Part shown: positions 19,076 through 28,423 of the stretch, piece by piece
Numbering within the stretch: the stretch's first letter is position 1
Layout: every line of letters starts with the position of its first letter
Assembly: GCF_005502745.1 (NCBI RefSeq)
Contig: NZ_SCNL01000003.1
Location: 186,001 to 250,000 of the forward strand
Direction of reading: 5' to 3'
From: Sphingomonas sp. 3P27F8
Lineage (GTDB): Bacteria; Pseudomonadota; Alphaproteobacteria; Sphingomonadales; Sphingomonadaceae
Length of the DNA stretch: 64,000 nucleotides
Made by a program: the position numbers and the translations under genes
Notes under the pieces: generated by a model
What the model saw: the letters and a program-made list of their open reading frames with translations, nothing else
What the model was told of the DNA's origin: nothing
Database searches by the model: none

Positions 19076-20671
19076 TCAGTTTGCCGCCGCCGGGCCGGCG
19101 AGTGCGCTATCGTACCAGTTGACCAGATCGCGCCGCATCGCGTGCAGCGCCTCTGGGTTGAGATACGCCATGTGCCCGGCGGGATAATAAGTGAACGACA
19201 GGTTCTTCGCCTGCGCCGGCTCCAGCATCATATGGCCGAGATCATATTCGGTGCCGAAGAACGGGGTTGCCATATCGTACCAGCCGTTCATCGAAAGCAC
19301 CTTGAGATAAGGGTTCTCCCGCATCGCGGTTGCCAGATCGATCGCGGTGTTCGGGTTGTTTTGCTGCGCAGCATAGCCGCCGCCCGGCGCCTTGTGCTTC
19401 CAGTTCCAGTCGAACCCCGCCGCGTCGCGCGCGGACAGGCGATATTGCATGTCGGTCTTGTAGCCGAGCGTGTTGGTTACGTAATTCTGGAAAGTGCCGA
19501 TAAACGCGCCAGAGATCGCATCCGACGACGCATCCGATTCAGGCCGTTCGCCCGCCGCATCCGCATCCGTGCCCGTGTAACGCGAATCGAAGCGGCCGAT
19601 CCGCTTGCGGCTGTCGCGCAGCAATTCCTTCTGGAAGCGCGGCAGATCGATACGCAGATTGGCGCGCTTGATGAACTCCGGCGAAAGACCGATCAGCTGG
19701 CTTAGCTGGTTGGCGACCTGATCGCGCTCCGCATCGGAGATCGACTGCCCCTTTGCCAGCGCAGAGGCATATGGCCCCACCGCGAAGGCCCGCGCCTGCT
19801 CCACGATGGTCGCCACGTCGGCGGGGCGATTCTGGATGCGGTTGTGATACCACGCAGTCGCAGCGTAGCTGGGCAGATAGTTGAGATAGACCTGATCCAG
19901 CCCCGGCTGGCGGGAGCCATAGTTCATGATCGACGAGAGCAGCACCACGCCGTTCAGCGCCATGCCGCGATCCTGAAGCTGATAGGCGAGCGCTCCGGAG
20001 CGCGTCGTGCCATAGCTTTCGCCGAAGATGAACTTCGGACTGTTCCAGCGCCCGTTCTTCGTCACATAGCGGATGATGGCGCGCGCGAAGGCATCGACAT
20101 CCTCGTCGACGCCATAAAAATGCCCCGGCTTCGTTTCGCCCAACGCGCGCGAATAGCCCGCGCCCATCGCGTCCAGGAACACCATGTCCGTCCTGTCGAG
20201 CAGCGTATCCGGGTTAGGCCCGAAATCGAACGGTGCAGGGCGCATGAACTCCGGGTTGCCGGTGCGCAGCCGGACCGGCGCGAACGATCCCATGTGGAGC
20301 CAGAAGGTCGGGCTGCCCGGCCCGCCATTGTAGAAGAAGGTGATCGGCCGCTTCGTGCCCGGCTTCGTGCCGTCGAGCGTGTAGGCGGTGTAAAACATCG
20401 ATCCGGTCGGCTTGCCCTCCGTATCCCGGATCGTGAGCGTGCCGGCGGTCGCGGTGTAGGCAAGCGTGCGGCCCGCTACCGCGACGCTGCCCCTGGAACG
20501 CTCCTCACGCTCCTGCACCGGCGCGTTGGCATAGGCGGCTTCAACCTCCTGCTTCGCGACTTCGGCGTTGGTGAGCGCGGGCTTGGCCCCCTTCTCGGCT
20601 GGCCGGGCATCCTGTGCGGCGGCGGCGACCGATGCGGTGGCAAGAAGAATGGCGGCGGCGCGCGCGATCAT
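19076..20671 (-). CDS. Exported S10 family serine carboxypeptidase-like protein
   Basis: 531 residues with a signal peptide ending in AAAQD. The S10 landmarks are in order: oxyanion motif 'FFYNGGPGSPTFWLH', nucleophile 'FIFGESYGTTRS', Asp in 'LSMNGWYDMATPF', and His in 'YYPAGHMAYLN'. It should remove C-terminal residues from periplasmic or extracellular peptides. Family members are abundant in sphingomonads. It precedes the DUF885 peptidase gene by 86 bases on the same strand. Confidence 0.92.
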   Translation of the reverse strand: MIARAAAILLATASVAAAAQDARPAEKGAKPALTNAEVAKQEVEAAYANAPVQEREERSRGSVAVAGRTLAYTATAGTLTIRDTEGKPTGSMFYTAYTLDGTKPGTKRPITFFYNGGPGSPTFWLHMGSFAPVRLRTGNPEFMRPAPFDFGPNPDTLLDRTDMVFLDAMGAGYSRALGETKPGHFYGVDEDVDAFARAIIRYVTKNGRWNSPKFIFGESYGTTRSGALAYQLQDRGMALNGVVLLSSIMNYGSRQPGLDQVYLNYLPSYAATAWYHNRIQNRPADVATIVEQARAFAVGPYASALAKGQSISDAERDQVANQLSQLIGLSPEFIKRANLRIDLPRFQKELLRDSRKRIGRFDSRYTGTDADAAGERPESDASSDAISGAFIGTFQNYVTNTLGYKTDMQYRLSARDAAGFDWNWKHKAPGGGYAAQQNNPNTAIDLATAMRENPYLKVLSMNGWYDMATPFFGTEYDLGHMMLEPAQAKNLSFTYYPAGHMAYLNPEALHAMRRDLVNWYDSALAGPAAAN

Positions 20672-20749
20672 GGCTAAACCCTCGATTTACATGAATTTCG
20701 ATGGCCGTCTCTTCGCGCGCTTAACGTCGAATCGCAACCCGCCGTGCGA

Positions 20750-22858
20750 TCAGGCGCGTTCGGCGCCTGCCACCGCCTCCACCGCGCGCAGCCCTGCGAG
20801 CAGCCGCATCAACTGATGCGCGTCATGCACTTCCACGTCGATCGTATTCGTATGGATGCCGGTGTCGCGATTATCGAGCCGCAGGTTGATGATGTTCGCC
20901 TTGTGCTGGCCGATGATCGTCGCGATCACGCCGAGCGCGCCGGGTTCGTTGCGCACCTCCACGGTGATGCGCGCGACCGCGCCCTCGGTGGCGTCGCCCC
21001 ATTGCACGTCGATCCAGTCGGTCTCCTCGTCGGTCCGCTCCGCCAGCTCGGCCAGCGTGCGGCAATCGATCGAATGCACCTCGATCGACGCATCCGGCCG
21101 CCGCAGCCCGACGATGCGGTCGCCCGGCACCGGATGACAACAGGTAGCGAGCTCATAGGCGACGCCGGGCGCAAGCCCCTCGATCGAGATCGCGGAGGAT
21201 TGCGGCGGCGCTTCCGCCACTTCCGCGCCGGCCGATCCGGGCATCAACGCCTCCATCACCTCCGCATCGGTCAGCTTGCGGCGCGCGATCGCCGTCAGGA
21301 ACTGCACGTCATCGGCAAGCTTCAGGCGCTTAAGCGCCTCCTCCAGCGCCCCGGCCGCGAGCGGCGCGGGCAAGCGCGCCAGAATATCGTCGTAGAGCTT
21401 GCGCCCGAGCGTCATGATCTGCTCGCGCTCGACCTGGCGGAGATGCCGGCGGATCGCGGCCAGCGCCTTGCCGGTGATCGCGAAGCCCAGCCAGTTCGGC
21501 TGTGGCGTCTGCGCCTTGGAGCGTAGCACCTGCACCTGATCGCCATTCTGTATCTCGGTGCGCAGCGGCACCACCCGCCCGTTGATCTTCGCGCCGACCG
21601 CCTGATCGCCCAGATCGGTATGCACCGCATAGGCGAAGTCGATCGGCGTCGCGCCCTTGGGAAGCTGAATCAGCTCGCCCTTCGGCGTGAAGGCGAAGAT
21701 GCGATCCTGATACATCGCCATCCGGGTATGCTCGAGCAGTTCCTCGGGCGTCGCGGCATTTTCGAGAATTTCGACGAGATCGGCGATCCAGTTCTGCTGC
21801 TGCGTTTCCGGGCGGACCTTCAGATCCTGCTTGTATGCCCAGTGCGCGGCGAGGCCGTATTCGGCCTGCGCGTGCATATCCTCGGTCCGGATCTGGATTT
21901 CGACGCGCTGGTTCTCGGCGTGCATCACGGTCGTATGCAGCGATCGATAGCCGTTGCGCTTGGGCGTGGAGATATAGTCCTTGAACCGCCCCGGCACCGC
22001 GGGCCAGCGCCGGTGGATCTGCCCGAGCGCGGCATAGCAATCCTCGACCGTCGGAACGATCGCACGGAACGCCATGATGTCGGAGAGCTGCTCGAAGCTG
22101 ATGTGGCGCTCCTGCATCTTGCGCCAGATCGAATAGGGATGTTTCTCCCGCCCGGAGATTTCGGCCTGGACACCGTGGCGGGCAAGCAGGGTCTTGAGGC
22201 CGGCGCCGATCTTCGTGATGCGATCGCCGCCGCCGGATTTCAGTTGGTCCAGCCGGCGGGTGATCGATTCATATGCCTCCGGCTCGAGCTGCTGGAAGGC
22301 GAGCGTCTGCATCTCCTTCATGAACTCGTACATGCCGATCCGCTCCGCGAGCGGGGCATATATGTCCATCGTCTCCTTGGCGATGCGCCGGCGCTTCTCG
22401 GGCTTCGAGATATGATGGAGCGTGCGCATGTTGTGCAGCCGGTCGGCCAGCTTGACCAGCAGCACGCGGATATCGCCGGACATGGCGAGCAGGAACTTGC
22501 GCAGGTTTTCCGCGGCGCGCTCATTCTCCGTCTGCGCCTCGATCTTCGACAGTTTTGTCACGCCATCGACCAGCCGCGCGACATTATCGCCGAACAGGTG
22601 CTGGATCTGATCCGGCGTGGCCACCGTATCCTCCACGGTATCGTGCAGGATCGCGGTGGCGATCGTCTCGTCGTCGAGGTGCAGCTCGGTAAGGATGCCT
22701 GCCACCTCGATCGGGTGGCTGAAATAGGGATCGCCCGAGGCGCGCTTTTGCGTGCCGTGCGCGTTGACTGAAAACACATAGGCGCGGTTCAGCAGCGCCT
22801 CGTCGGCTTCCGGATCGTAGGCCAGGACCCGATCGATCAGCTCATATTGTCTCAGCAC
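20750..22858 (-). CDS. rel: Bifunctional (p)ppGpp synthetase/hydrolase (Rel/SpoT)
   Basis: About 702 residues from GTG 22858, where the family's 'LRQYELIDRVLAYDPEAD' start falls. Domains in order: HD hydrolase with 'AILHDTVEDT'; RelA/SpoT synthetase with 'FKDYISTPKRNGYRSLHT' and 'VEIQIRTEDMHAQAEYG'; TGS domain ('FAFTPKGELIQLPKGATPIDFAY'); a Cys/His-containing region ('CCHPVPGD'); and a C-terminal ACT domain. Both active sites look intact, as expected for the single long RSH of alphaproteobacteria. It controls the stringent response. An upstream in-frame ATG would add 26 residues across the hairpin region and is less likely. Confidence 0.95.
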   Translation of the reverse strand: MLRQYELIDRVLAYDPEADEALLNRAYVFSVNAHGTQKRASGDPYFSHPIEVAGILTELHLDDETIATAILHDTVEDTVATPDQIQHLFGDNVARLVDGVTKLSKIEAQTENERAAENLRKFLLAMSGDIRVLLVKLADRLHNMRTLHHISKPEKRRRIAKETMDIYAPLAERIGMYEFMKEMQTLAFQQLEPEAYESITRRLDQLKSGGGDRITKIGAGLKTLLARHGVQAEISGREKHPYSIWRKMQERHISFEQLSDIMAFRAIVPTVEDCYAALGQIHRRWPAVPGRFKDYISTPKRNGYRSLHTTVMHAENQRVEIQIRTEDMHAQAEYGLAAHWAYKQDLKVRPETQQQNWIADLVEILENAATPEELLEHTRMAMYQDRIFAFTPKGELIQLPKGATPIDFAYAVHTDLGDQAVGAKINGRVVPLRTEIQNGDQVQVLRSKAQTPQPNWLGFAITGKALAAIRRHLRQVEREQIMTLGRKLYDDILARLPAPLAAGALEEALKRLKLADDVQFLTAIARRKLTDAEVMEALMPGSAGAEVAEAPPQSSAISIEGLAPGVAYELATCCHPVPGDRIVGLRRPDASIEVHSIDCRTLAELAERTDEETDWIDVQWGDATEGAVARITVEVRNEPGALGVIATIIGQHKANIINLRLDNRDTGIHTNTIDVEVHDAHQLMRLLAGLRAVEAVAGAERA

Positions 22859-22895
22859 GCTCGCACGATGCCGCGTTCGGCTATTGCTTTGCAAC

Positions 22896-22942
22896 AGAAA
22901 TGGTCCTCCCGCCGCGGCGGGCGGCGGAAGGACCACATTTCT
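22896..22942 (-). terminator. Strong hairpin between the 120-aa exported-protein gene and rel
   Basis: GGTCCTCCCGCCGC pairs with GCGGCGGAAGGACC with one mismatch, and the stem is extended by AGAAAT/ATTTCT on the outside. It sits after the stop of the minus-strand gene ending at 22960 and ahead of rel. It could end that transcript. Confidence 0.6.
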
Positions 22943-22959
22943 CTAATAGAGAATTCGGA

Positions 22960-23322
22960 TCAGTTGGCGGGCGACGGGTTCGGCCCGGCCTTGGCAACGG
23001 CGACCTTGCCGCCCTTCGCCTTGCCGTTGCACTCGCCGAGCGCGGTTTCGTCAAATGCCTTGCCCTCGACGGTGAAGGACGAGAGCGCACCCACCGTGTG
23101 CGCCATCATCTGGCACGCGACCATTTCGCGCATCGGCGCTTTGCCGGTGACATAGACGCCGTCCTGAAGGTTCCACGGCGTATCGCGCGTCATGACGACG
23201 TCTTTCGTCGACGCGTTAACCGGCGTGGCGGTGAAATAACCGTTCGGAGCCTGGGCAGATACGCCCGCCGAAGCGAGGAGCGCAGCGGACGTGAGGACCC
23301 CGGCGATAATCGAGCGAATCAT
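22960..23322 (-). CDS. Small exported protein of unknown function
   Basis: 120 residues with a clear signal peptide (cleavage near SAQA). The mature part holds two cysteines about 27 residues apart ('VACQMM' and 'LGECNG'), which could form a disulfide, and a Lys/Gly/Ala-rich tail. I do not recognise the family. It is transcribed away from an HxlR-type regulator across a 133-bp gap that carries palindromic sites, so it is a likely target of that regulator. A hairpin follows its stop. Confidence 0.75.
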   Translation of the reverse strand: MIRSIIAGVLTSAALLASAGVSAQAPNGYFTATPVNASTKDVVMTRDTPWNLQDGVYVTGKAPMREMVACQMMAHTVGALSSFTVEGKAFDETALGECNGKAKGGKVAVAKAGPNPSPAN

Positions 23323-23366
23323 ATGTTGCCTCGCAAAATAGGTTGCTGGAGGCTACTTACTTGTTG

Positions 23367-23391
23367 CACTTGCGAGTTGCAAGTGGCAACT
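23367..23391. promoter_or_regulatory. Overlapping palindromes in the HxlR intergenic region (candidate operator)
   Basis: Two perfect inverted repeats overlap. CACTTGC (23367-23373) and GCAAGTG (23379-23385) are separated by five bases. AGTTGC (23375-23380) and GCAACT (23386-23391) are also separated by five bases. They lie between divergent genes, one encoding a DNA-binding regulator, which is the usual place for an autoregulated operator. Confidence 0.6.
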
Positions 23392-23455
23392 GATAATTTA
23401 GTACGTCGCCAAGCCGCCCTCGGCTACAATGCATTGTAAATCAAGGAGTGCCCCT

Positions 23456-23935
23456 TTGGAGAAACTGCGCGAGCGCCTGACGGAATGCAGCCTTCCCGCC
23501 GCGCTGGAGACAATGGGAGAGCGCTGGGCGTTCCTGATATTGCGGGCCGCGTTCAACGGCTTGCAACACTTTGAGGAATTTCAGTCCGAACTGGGCATCG
23601 CGCGCAATATTCTTGCGAGCCGCCTGGCACGCTTCGTCGAACATGGCATCATGGATCGGCAATCGCTGCCCGAAGACCGTCGCAAGATCCAATATTTTCT
23701 CACGGACAAGGGCCACGCGCTGCTCCCCGCGATGGTTGCACTGCGGCAATGGGGGGAGCGCTGGGAGACGGGGGTGCCCGCCTTTCCGATCCTTGTCGAT
23801 ACGCGTGACAACCGCCCGGTCCAGCCGATCGCCGTCATCAGCCACGACGGCCGCATCCTCACCAAGGGCGATCTGCACTGGGCGCTTCCCGAAGACGTGG
23901 TGAACGACGCCGACATCGCCCACGCTGCCGAATAA
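23456..23935 (+). CDS. HxlR-family transcriptional regulator
   Basis: About 159 residues. I start it at TTG 23456 because AAGGAG lies at 23443-23448, seven bases upstream; an in-frame ATG at 23429 would include that site in the coding region. The winged-helix core matches HxlR proteins: 'CSLPAALETMGERWAFLILRAAFNGLQHF' split around the conserved Cys, 'GIARNILASRLARFVEHGIM' as the recognition helix region, and 'FLTDKGHALLPAMVAL'. HxlR regulators often sense electrophiles through that N-terminal Cys. The C-terminal 45 residues extend beyond the minimal family length. It is divergent from the small exported protein gene. Confidence 0.88.
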   Translation: MEKLRERLTECSLPAALETMGERWAFLILRAAFNGLQHFEEFQSELGIARNILASRLARFVEHGIMDRQSLPEDRRKIQYFLTDKGHALLPAMVALRQWGERWETGVPAFPILVDTRDNRPVQPIAVISHDGRILTKGDLHWALPEDVVNDADIAHAAE

Positions 23936-23942
23936 CGCCTGA

Positions 23943-23965
23943 CGCGCCGCCGACGGAGCGGCGCG
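23943..23965. terminator. Bidirectional hairpin between convergent genes
   Basis: An 8-bp perfect inverted repeat (CGCGCCGC/GCGGCGCG, seven-base loop) lies between the stop of the HxlR gene and the stop of the minus-strand oxygenase gene. Confidence 0.6.
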
Positions 23966-23972
23966 ACACCGC

Positions 23973-24929
23973 CTATTTCTTGATAAGACCGATCTCGACG
24001 AGCCGCTCGTGGAGATAATCGTGCGCGGTGATGGGCGTGGGATAACGGTCAGGGTTCGTCGCGCTCACGCAGCCCGGGAGCGTCTCGATGAGGAAATCGG
24101 GCGCGGGATGCAGGAAGAACGGCATCGAATAGCGCGAATGGCCGCGCCGCTCGACCGGCGGATTGACGACGCGGTGCGTGGTCGATGGCAGGACATGATT
24201 GGTCAGGCGTTGCAGCATGTCGCCGACATTGACCACCATCGCCCCCTCCGGCGGCTTGATCGCCAGCCAGCGGCCCGAATCGCGATCTAGCAATTCCAGC
24301 CCCGCTTCCTCTGCGCCAAGCAACAGCGTGATGAGATTGATGTCCTCATGCGCGCCTGCGCGCACGCCCTCCGCATCGGCGGGGATTGGCGGATAGTGAA
24401 GCAGCCGCAGCACGCTGTTGCCGTCCGCGACGGCCGGCTCGAACCAGTCGGGCGCCAGCTTCAGGTGCCGGGCGATCGCGGATAGCAACCGGTCTCCTGC
24501 GCGATCGAAAGCGGTGAACAGTTCGAGGAAGGTATCGCGGAATCCTTCCGGGCGCGTCGGCCAGATATTCGGCGACATCTCGCCCGCGAAGCGATGGCCC
24601 TGCGGCAATTCCCGGCCGACATGCCAGAATTCCTTCAGGTCAACGTGCTTGGCGTCCTTGGCGATCTCGGTCTTGAATGGCGTGTAGCCGCGTGCCCCGC
24701 CGCCGCCCTCTACAAAATAGCCGCGCTTTTCCGCGTCGGGCAGTGCGAACAACGCCTCCGTTTCACGCCACGCGCGGTCGATCAGATCGGTCGGGATGCC
24801 GTGATCCGCGACGATCGCGAACCCGAAACGCTCGAAAGAGCCGCCGATCGCCGCCGCGAACGCGATCGGGTCGGTCGCCTGGTCCTTCAGGCTGAGGGTC
24901 GGCACCTGGGCCAGCGGGGTATCGAGCAT
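23973..24929 (-). CDS. Isopenicillin-N-synthase-like 2-oxoglutarate/Fe(II) oxygenase
   Basis: About 318 residues from ATG 24929 (11 more residues are possible upstream). The DIOX_N region ('FERFGFAIVADHGIP') is followed by the 2OG-Fe(II) domain: iron ligands His and Asp in 'AGAHEDINLITLLL', distal His in 'STTHRVVNP', and the 2-oxoglutarate Arg in 'HSRYSMPFF'. Many bacterial members act on small molecules, including ethylene-forming and flavonoid-type oxidations, but the substrate here is unknown. It faces the HxlR gene tail to tail. Confidence 0.9.
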   Translation of the reverse strand: MLDTPLAQVPTLSLKDQATDPIAFAAAIGGSFERFGFAIVADHGIPTDLIDRAWRETEALFALPDAEKRGYFVEGGGGARGYTPFKTEIAKDAKHVDLKEFWHVGRELPQGHRFAGEMSPNIWPTRPEGFRDTFLELFTAFDRAGDRLLSAIARHLKLAPDWFEPAVADGNSVLRLLHYPPIPADAEGVRAGAHEDINLITLLLGAEEAGLELLDRDSGRWLAIKPPEGAMVVNVGDMLQRLTNHVLPSTTHRVVNPPVERRGHSRYSMPFFLHPAPDFLIETLPGCVSATNPDRYPTPITAHDYLHERLVEIGLIKK

Positions 24930-24983
24930 GTATCGCGTCCGTAAATTGCAAACCGCGCTCATAGCCCCTGCCCCGCTACGCCG

Positions 24984-25475
24984 CTAGCCGATCGTCACCG
25001 TGCCGGCTGCCTTGTCGCCCTTTGGCGCAAGATCGAAGCGGAACGGCTTGTCGTCGGTCTCGCCATGAAGGCTGTTGCCGTCGACCGTAACCTTGGCGCC
25101 CTTTCGATCGAACTGATCCTTGAGCCAGCTCCGCACCGTATCGACCGAAGCGGGACTTTCGAATCGGACCGTCACGATTCCCTCGTCGTCGCTCCGTTCA
25201 GGCTTGATATCGACCGCCGCGATCCGCGATCCGGGGTAGAGGTGAACCCCGTTGATATCGAAATTCTCTGCCGTCAGATTGATCTTCGGCAGATTGAACT
25301 CGCCCTTGAAGACCGGCGTATCGATCTTCACCGCCCCGGAATTGCCGTCGAACCAGCTGCCCGCGCCATTGTCCGACGCGATCGATATCGACGTGCCGTC
25401 GCCGGATTTGTCGCAGGCGGAAAGCGTGGCCGCCGCGATCGCGATGAGTGCAAAAGAGCCGCTTGTACGGATCAT
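24984..25475 (-). CDS. Lipoprotein of unknown function
   Basis: About 163 residues from ATG 25475, preceded by GGGGAGA. A lipobox (TLSAC followed by Asp-Lys) ends the signal sequence, so the protein should be lipid-anchored, with Asp at +2 favouring the inner membrane. The body has alternating strands with repeated 'DING', 'VDIKPE' and 'VTVRFE' motifs and a C-terminal beta-rich end. It resembles sphingomonad proteins annotated only as hypothetical. It is 54 bases downstream of the oxygenase start on the same strand. Confidence 0.75.
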   Translation of the reverse strand: MIRTSGSFALIAIAAATLSACDKSGDGTSISIASDNGAGSWFDGNSGAVKIDTPVFKGEFNLPKINLTAENFDINGVHLYPGSRIAAVDIKPERSDDEGIVTVRFESPASVDTVRSWLKDQFDRKGAKVTVDGNSLHGETDDKPFRFDLAPKGDKAAGTVTIG

Positions 25476-25598
25476 AAAGTCTCCCCTACCTGTATTACAC
25501 AGGTACGACACCCTGGCGCATGTAGCAAGGGCACGCGCTTTTCGGCCATGTCATCCAATGGGGTGACTTCCAGTGCGGCGAACGGTAACCGCGATCGC

Positions 25599-26831
25599 AT
25601 GGCAGCATCGTTGACCCAGGACACGCCACGCGGCGCGCCGATCCCGTTCGGCGAATTCGTAGCGCTCGTCGCCGCGCTGATGGCGATGGCGGCGCTCGGC
25701 ATCGATACGATGCTGCCGGCGCTGCCCGACATCGGCAGCTCGCTCCACGTTGCAAATCCCAATCACCGGCAGTTCGTCATCACCATCTTCGGGGCAGGCT
25801 TCGGCATCGGGCAATTGTTCCACGGCCCGCTGGTCGATCGCTTCGGGCGACGCCGGATGCTGATCGGCGCGCTCGCCGCCTATGCCACGATGAATGTGCT
25901 CGCGGCGATCTCGGCAAGCTTTCCGCTGCTGCTCGCCGCCCGCTTCATCGGGGGCACGGCGGTGGCGGGATCGCGGGTGGCGACGGTAGCGATGGTGCGC
26001 GATTGTTTTGCCGGCCGCGCAATGGCGCGGATCATGTCGCTTGCGTTCATGGTGTTCATGGCGGTGCCGATCGTGGCGCCAGCATTCGGCACGATCATCC
26101 TGCTGTTCGGCACATGGCGGACGATATTCTGGATCGTCACCGGCCTTGCGATACTGGTGATGCTCTGGGTGATCGCCCGCGTGCCGGAAACGATGCCGCC
26201 TGAAGATCGCCGCGATATCCGCATCCCCGCGATCGTCGCCGGCTGGCGTACGACGCTCTCCGATCGCTATTCGCTCGGTTACACGATTGCCGCCGCCGCG
26301 CTTACCGCCGCGCTTTATGGCTATCTCGGCTCGATCGAGCAGATCATGGCGGACACGTTCGGGCAGCCCAGGCTGCTGATGGTCATCTTCGGGGCCAGCG
26401 CCGGCATGATGATGGTGGCGAATCTGATGAACGTGCGTCTGGTCATGCGGCTCGGGACGCGGCGCATCAGCCACGGGGCGGTGCTCGTGATGGTCGCGAC
26501 GACCGCGCTGCATCTCGCTATCGCGGCGACCGGGCATGAAACGGTGCTGATTTTCGGCATCCTCCAGTCGATCACGCTGGCGTGCTTTGCACTCACCACG
26601 TCCAATTTCTCTGCCATGGCGATGGAGAAGATGGGCCATATCGCCGGCACCGCATCAAGCGTGCAGGGCTTCATTTCGCTGACATTCGGCTCGGCGGTCG
26701 GCTCGCTGATCGGGCAGGCGTTCAACGGCACGACCATGCCACTGACCACGGGCTTCCTGATCGCCGCGCTCGCCGCGCTGGCGCTGGCCGCAATCACCGA
26801 GCGTGGCCGCCTGTTCCATCCGGCTACCTGA
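25599..26831 (+). CDS. Bcr/CflA-type multidrug efflux transporter (MFS)
   Basis: About 410 residues with twelve predicted transmembrane helices. The family signature 'LPALPDIGSSL' after helix 1, 'FGAGFGIGQLFHGPLVDRFGRRRMLIGALAAY' (motif A region) and 'RFIGGTAVAGSRVATVAMVRD' point to the Bcr/CflA drug:H+ antiporters. ATG 25599 gives the family's usual short N-terminus; ATG 25548 is in frame and would add 17 residues. It is divergent from the lipoprotein gene. Bicyclomycin-, sulphonamide- or chloramphenicol-type export is typical of the family, but the substrate here is not shown. Confidence 0.9.
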   Translation: MAASLTQDTPRGAPIPFGEFVALVAALMAMAALGIDTMLPALPDIGSSLHVANPNHRQFVITIFGAGFGIGQLFHGPLVDRFGRRRMLIGALAAYATMNVLAAISASFPLLLAARFIGGTAVAGSRVATVAMVRDCFAGRAMARIMSLAFMVFMAVPIVAPAFGTIILLFGTWRTIFWIVTGLAILVMLWVIARVPETMPPEDRRDIRIPAIVAGWRTTLSDRYSLGYTIAAAALTAALYGYLGSIEQIMADTFGQPRLLMVIFGASAGMMMVANLMNVRLVMRLGTRRISHGAVLVMVATTALHLAIAATGHETVLIFGILQSITLACFALTTSNFSAMAMEKMGHIAGTASSVQGFISLTFGSAVGSLIGQAFNGTTMPLTTGFLIAALAALALAAITERGRLFHPAT

Positions 26832-26841
26832 CGATCCCGGG

Positions 26842-26866
26842 GAACCGCGCGCTTCGGCGCGGGTTC
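26842..26866. terminator. Hairpin after the MFS gene
   Basis: GAACCGCGC pairs with GCGCGGGTTC with one bulged G across a short loop, eleven bases after the transporter stop. Confidence 0.5.
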
Positions 26867-26888
26867 GGTGGATATGAAGGAGATTGGC

Positions 26889-27104
26889 ATGGGCGGACAT
26901 AAAGTGGCGGGCCATGGGTCGGGCGATGATGGCTACGACGAGGAAGGCTATGACGAGAGCCAGCGCGCCGAAATCATCGAGGTCACTCACGAAGGGCCGA
27001 GCGATGGCACCGTCATAACCGATCTCGCCCCGGATCTGGATCTCGACCTGGACCCGGACGAGGAAGAGCTTCGCGTCACCGGCGAAGACGACGAGGCGGT
27101 TTAA
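26889..27104 (+). CDS. Small very acidic protein of unknown function
   Basis: About 71 residues. ATG 26889 has AAGGAG six bases upstream, which decides the start. The protein is Asp/Glu-rich, with an 'DLDLDLDPDEEE' block and no hydrophobic segment, so it is probably cytosolic and disordered. I do not recognise a family. It sits between the transporter and hom. Confidence 0.65.
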   Translation: MGGHKVAGHGSGDDGYDEEGYDESQRAEIIEVTHEGPSDGTVITDLAPDLDLDLDPDEEELRVTGEDDEAV

Positions 27105-27136
27105 CCCTGCTGGTCAGCGGTAATTTGCAACCCTGA

Positions 27137-28423
27137 TCAGTCGAGGATCGGCATCCACATCGGTTCGCCGACAAGGCTCTGCGAACCGCGCAAGCGCTCC
27201 AGCGCCGCGGAAATTGCGGACTCGGGCGCTTCATGGGTAACAATCGCGACAAGTGCGCTGCCATCCGCGTTCGCACCACGCTGGATGAGGCTTTCGATCG
27301 AAACGCCAGCGTCGCGCATCGCGGCGGCGATCTCTGCGAGCACGCCGACCCGGTCAGCAACCATGAAACGCAAATACGCACGGCCGCGCCGTGCTCCGGT
27401 ATTTGCCGCCGGCGCGTCGGTCAGTGCGCTTACCGGCATCGCGAATGGCGGGCCGGACTCGCCGCGCGCGATATCAATAAGGTCGGCGATCACCGCGCTG
27501 GCTGTCGGTCCGTCGCCCGCCCCCGCGCCCTGGAACAGGAGCCGGCCAACGTAATTCCCCTCGGCCACCACCGCGTTGGTCGAGCCGGTGACATGGGCGA
27601 GCGGATGGTCTTGCGGCACGAGCTGCGGCTGGACGCGCTGAAACAGCCCCCCTGCTCCAAGCTCCGCCTGCGCGATCAGGCGGACGCGATAACCCAGCGC
27701 AGCCGCCTCCGCGATGTCACCCGCGATCAACTGGCGGATGCCCCGTATCGCCACATCGTCGAACGCAGGCCGCGTGCCGAATGCGAGACTGGCCAGAATC
27801 GAAAGCTTGTGCGCGGCGTCCACACCATCGATGTCGAAGCTTGGATCGGCCTCCGCATATCCGAGCACCTGCGCCTCGGCGAGCACCTCGCCGAAATCAC
27901 GGCCCTCCGCCTCCATCTTGCTGAGGATGAAGTTGCAGGTGCCGTTGAGGATGCCCTGAACCCGCGCGATCTCGTTCGCGGCGGCGCCTTCGCGCAACCC
28001 CTTGATGACCGGGATGCCGCCCGCAACCGCCGCCTCGAACTTGAGCGGCACGCCCGCCCTTTCCGCCGCCTCCGCCAGTTCGACGCCATGGTGTGCGAGC
28101 ATCGCCTTGTTCGCGGTAACAAACGCCTTGCCGTTCTCCAATGTGGCGCGGGCGAGCGCCAGCGCCGGGCCATCTGCCCCGCCGACCAGCTCCACCACCA
28201 CGTCGGCCGCCGCGTCGGCCAGCGCAACGGTGTCATCGACCCAGGTGAAACCCGCGATATCGACGCCGCGATCCTTGCCGCGATCGCGCGCGGAAACGGC
28301 AACCACCTCGATCGCGCGGCCGGCACGGCGCTCGATCAATGCGCGATTGGCCTCGAGCACGCGGATCACACCCGATCCGACCGTACCCAGCCCAGCCAAA
28401 GCCACGCGCAACGCTTCCGCCAT
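27137..28423 (-). CDS. hom: Homoserine dehydrogenase
   Basis: About 428 residues from ATG 28423. The NAD(P)-binding 'VALAGLGTVGSGVI' starts the protein, followed by 'TANKAMLAHHG', the catalytic region 'EAAVAGGIPVIKGLREG' and 'GILNGTCNFILSKM', then 'EADPSFDIDGVDAAHKLSILA'. A C-terminal ACT domain ('DRVGVLAEIAAAMRDAGVSIESL') suggests threonine feedback control. It reduces aspartate semialdehyde to homoserine for Thr and Met synthesis. An in-frame TTG 15 bases upstream is less likely. Confidence 0.96.
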   Translation of the reverse strand: MAEALRVALAGLGTVGSGVIRVLEANRALIERRAGRAIEVVAVSARDRGKDRGVDIAGFTWVDDTVALADAAADVVVELVGGADGPALALARATLENGKAFVTANKAMLAHHGVELAEAAERAGVPLKFEAAVAGGIPVIKGLREGAAANEIARVQGILNGTCNFILSKMEAEGRDFGEVLAEAQVLGYAEADPSFDIDGVDAAHKLSILASLAFGTRPAFDDVAIRGIRQLIAGDIAEAAALGYRVRLIAQAELGAGGLFQRVQPQLVPQDHPLAHVTGSTNAVVAEGNYVGRLLFQGAGAGDGPTASAVIADLIDIARGESGPPFAMPVSALTDAPAANTGARRGRAYLRFMVADRVGVLAEIAAAMRDAGVSIESLIQRGANADGSALVAIVTHEAPESAISAALERLRGSQSLVGEPMWMPILD

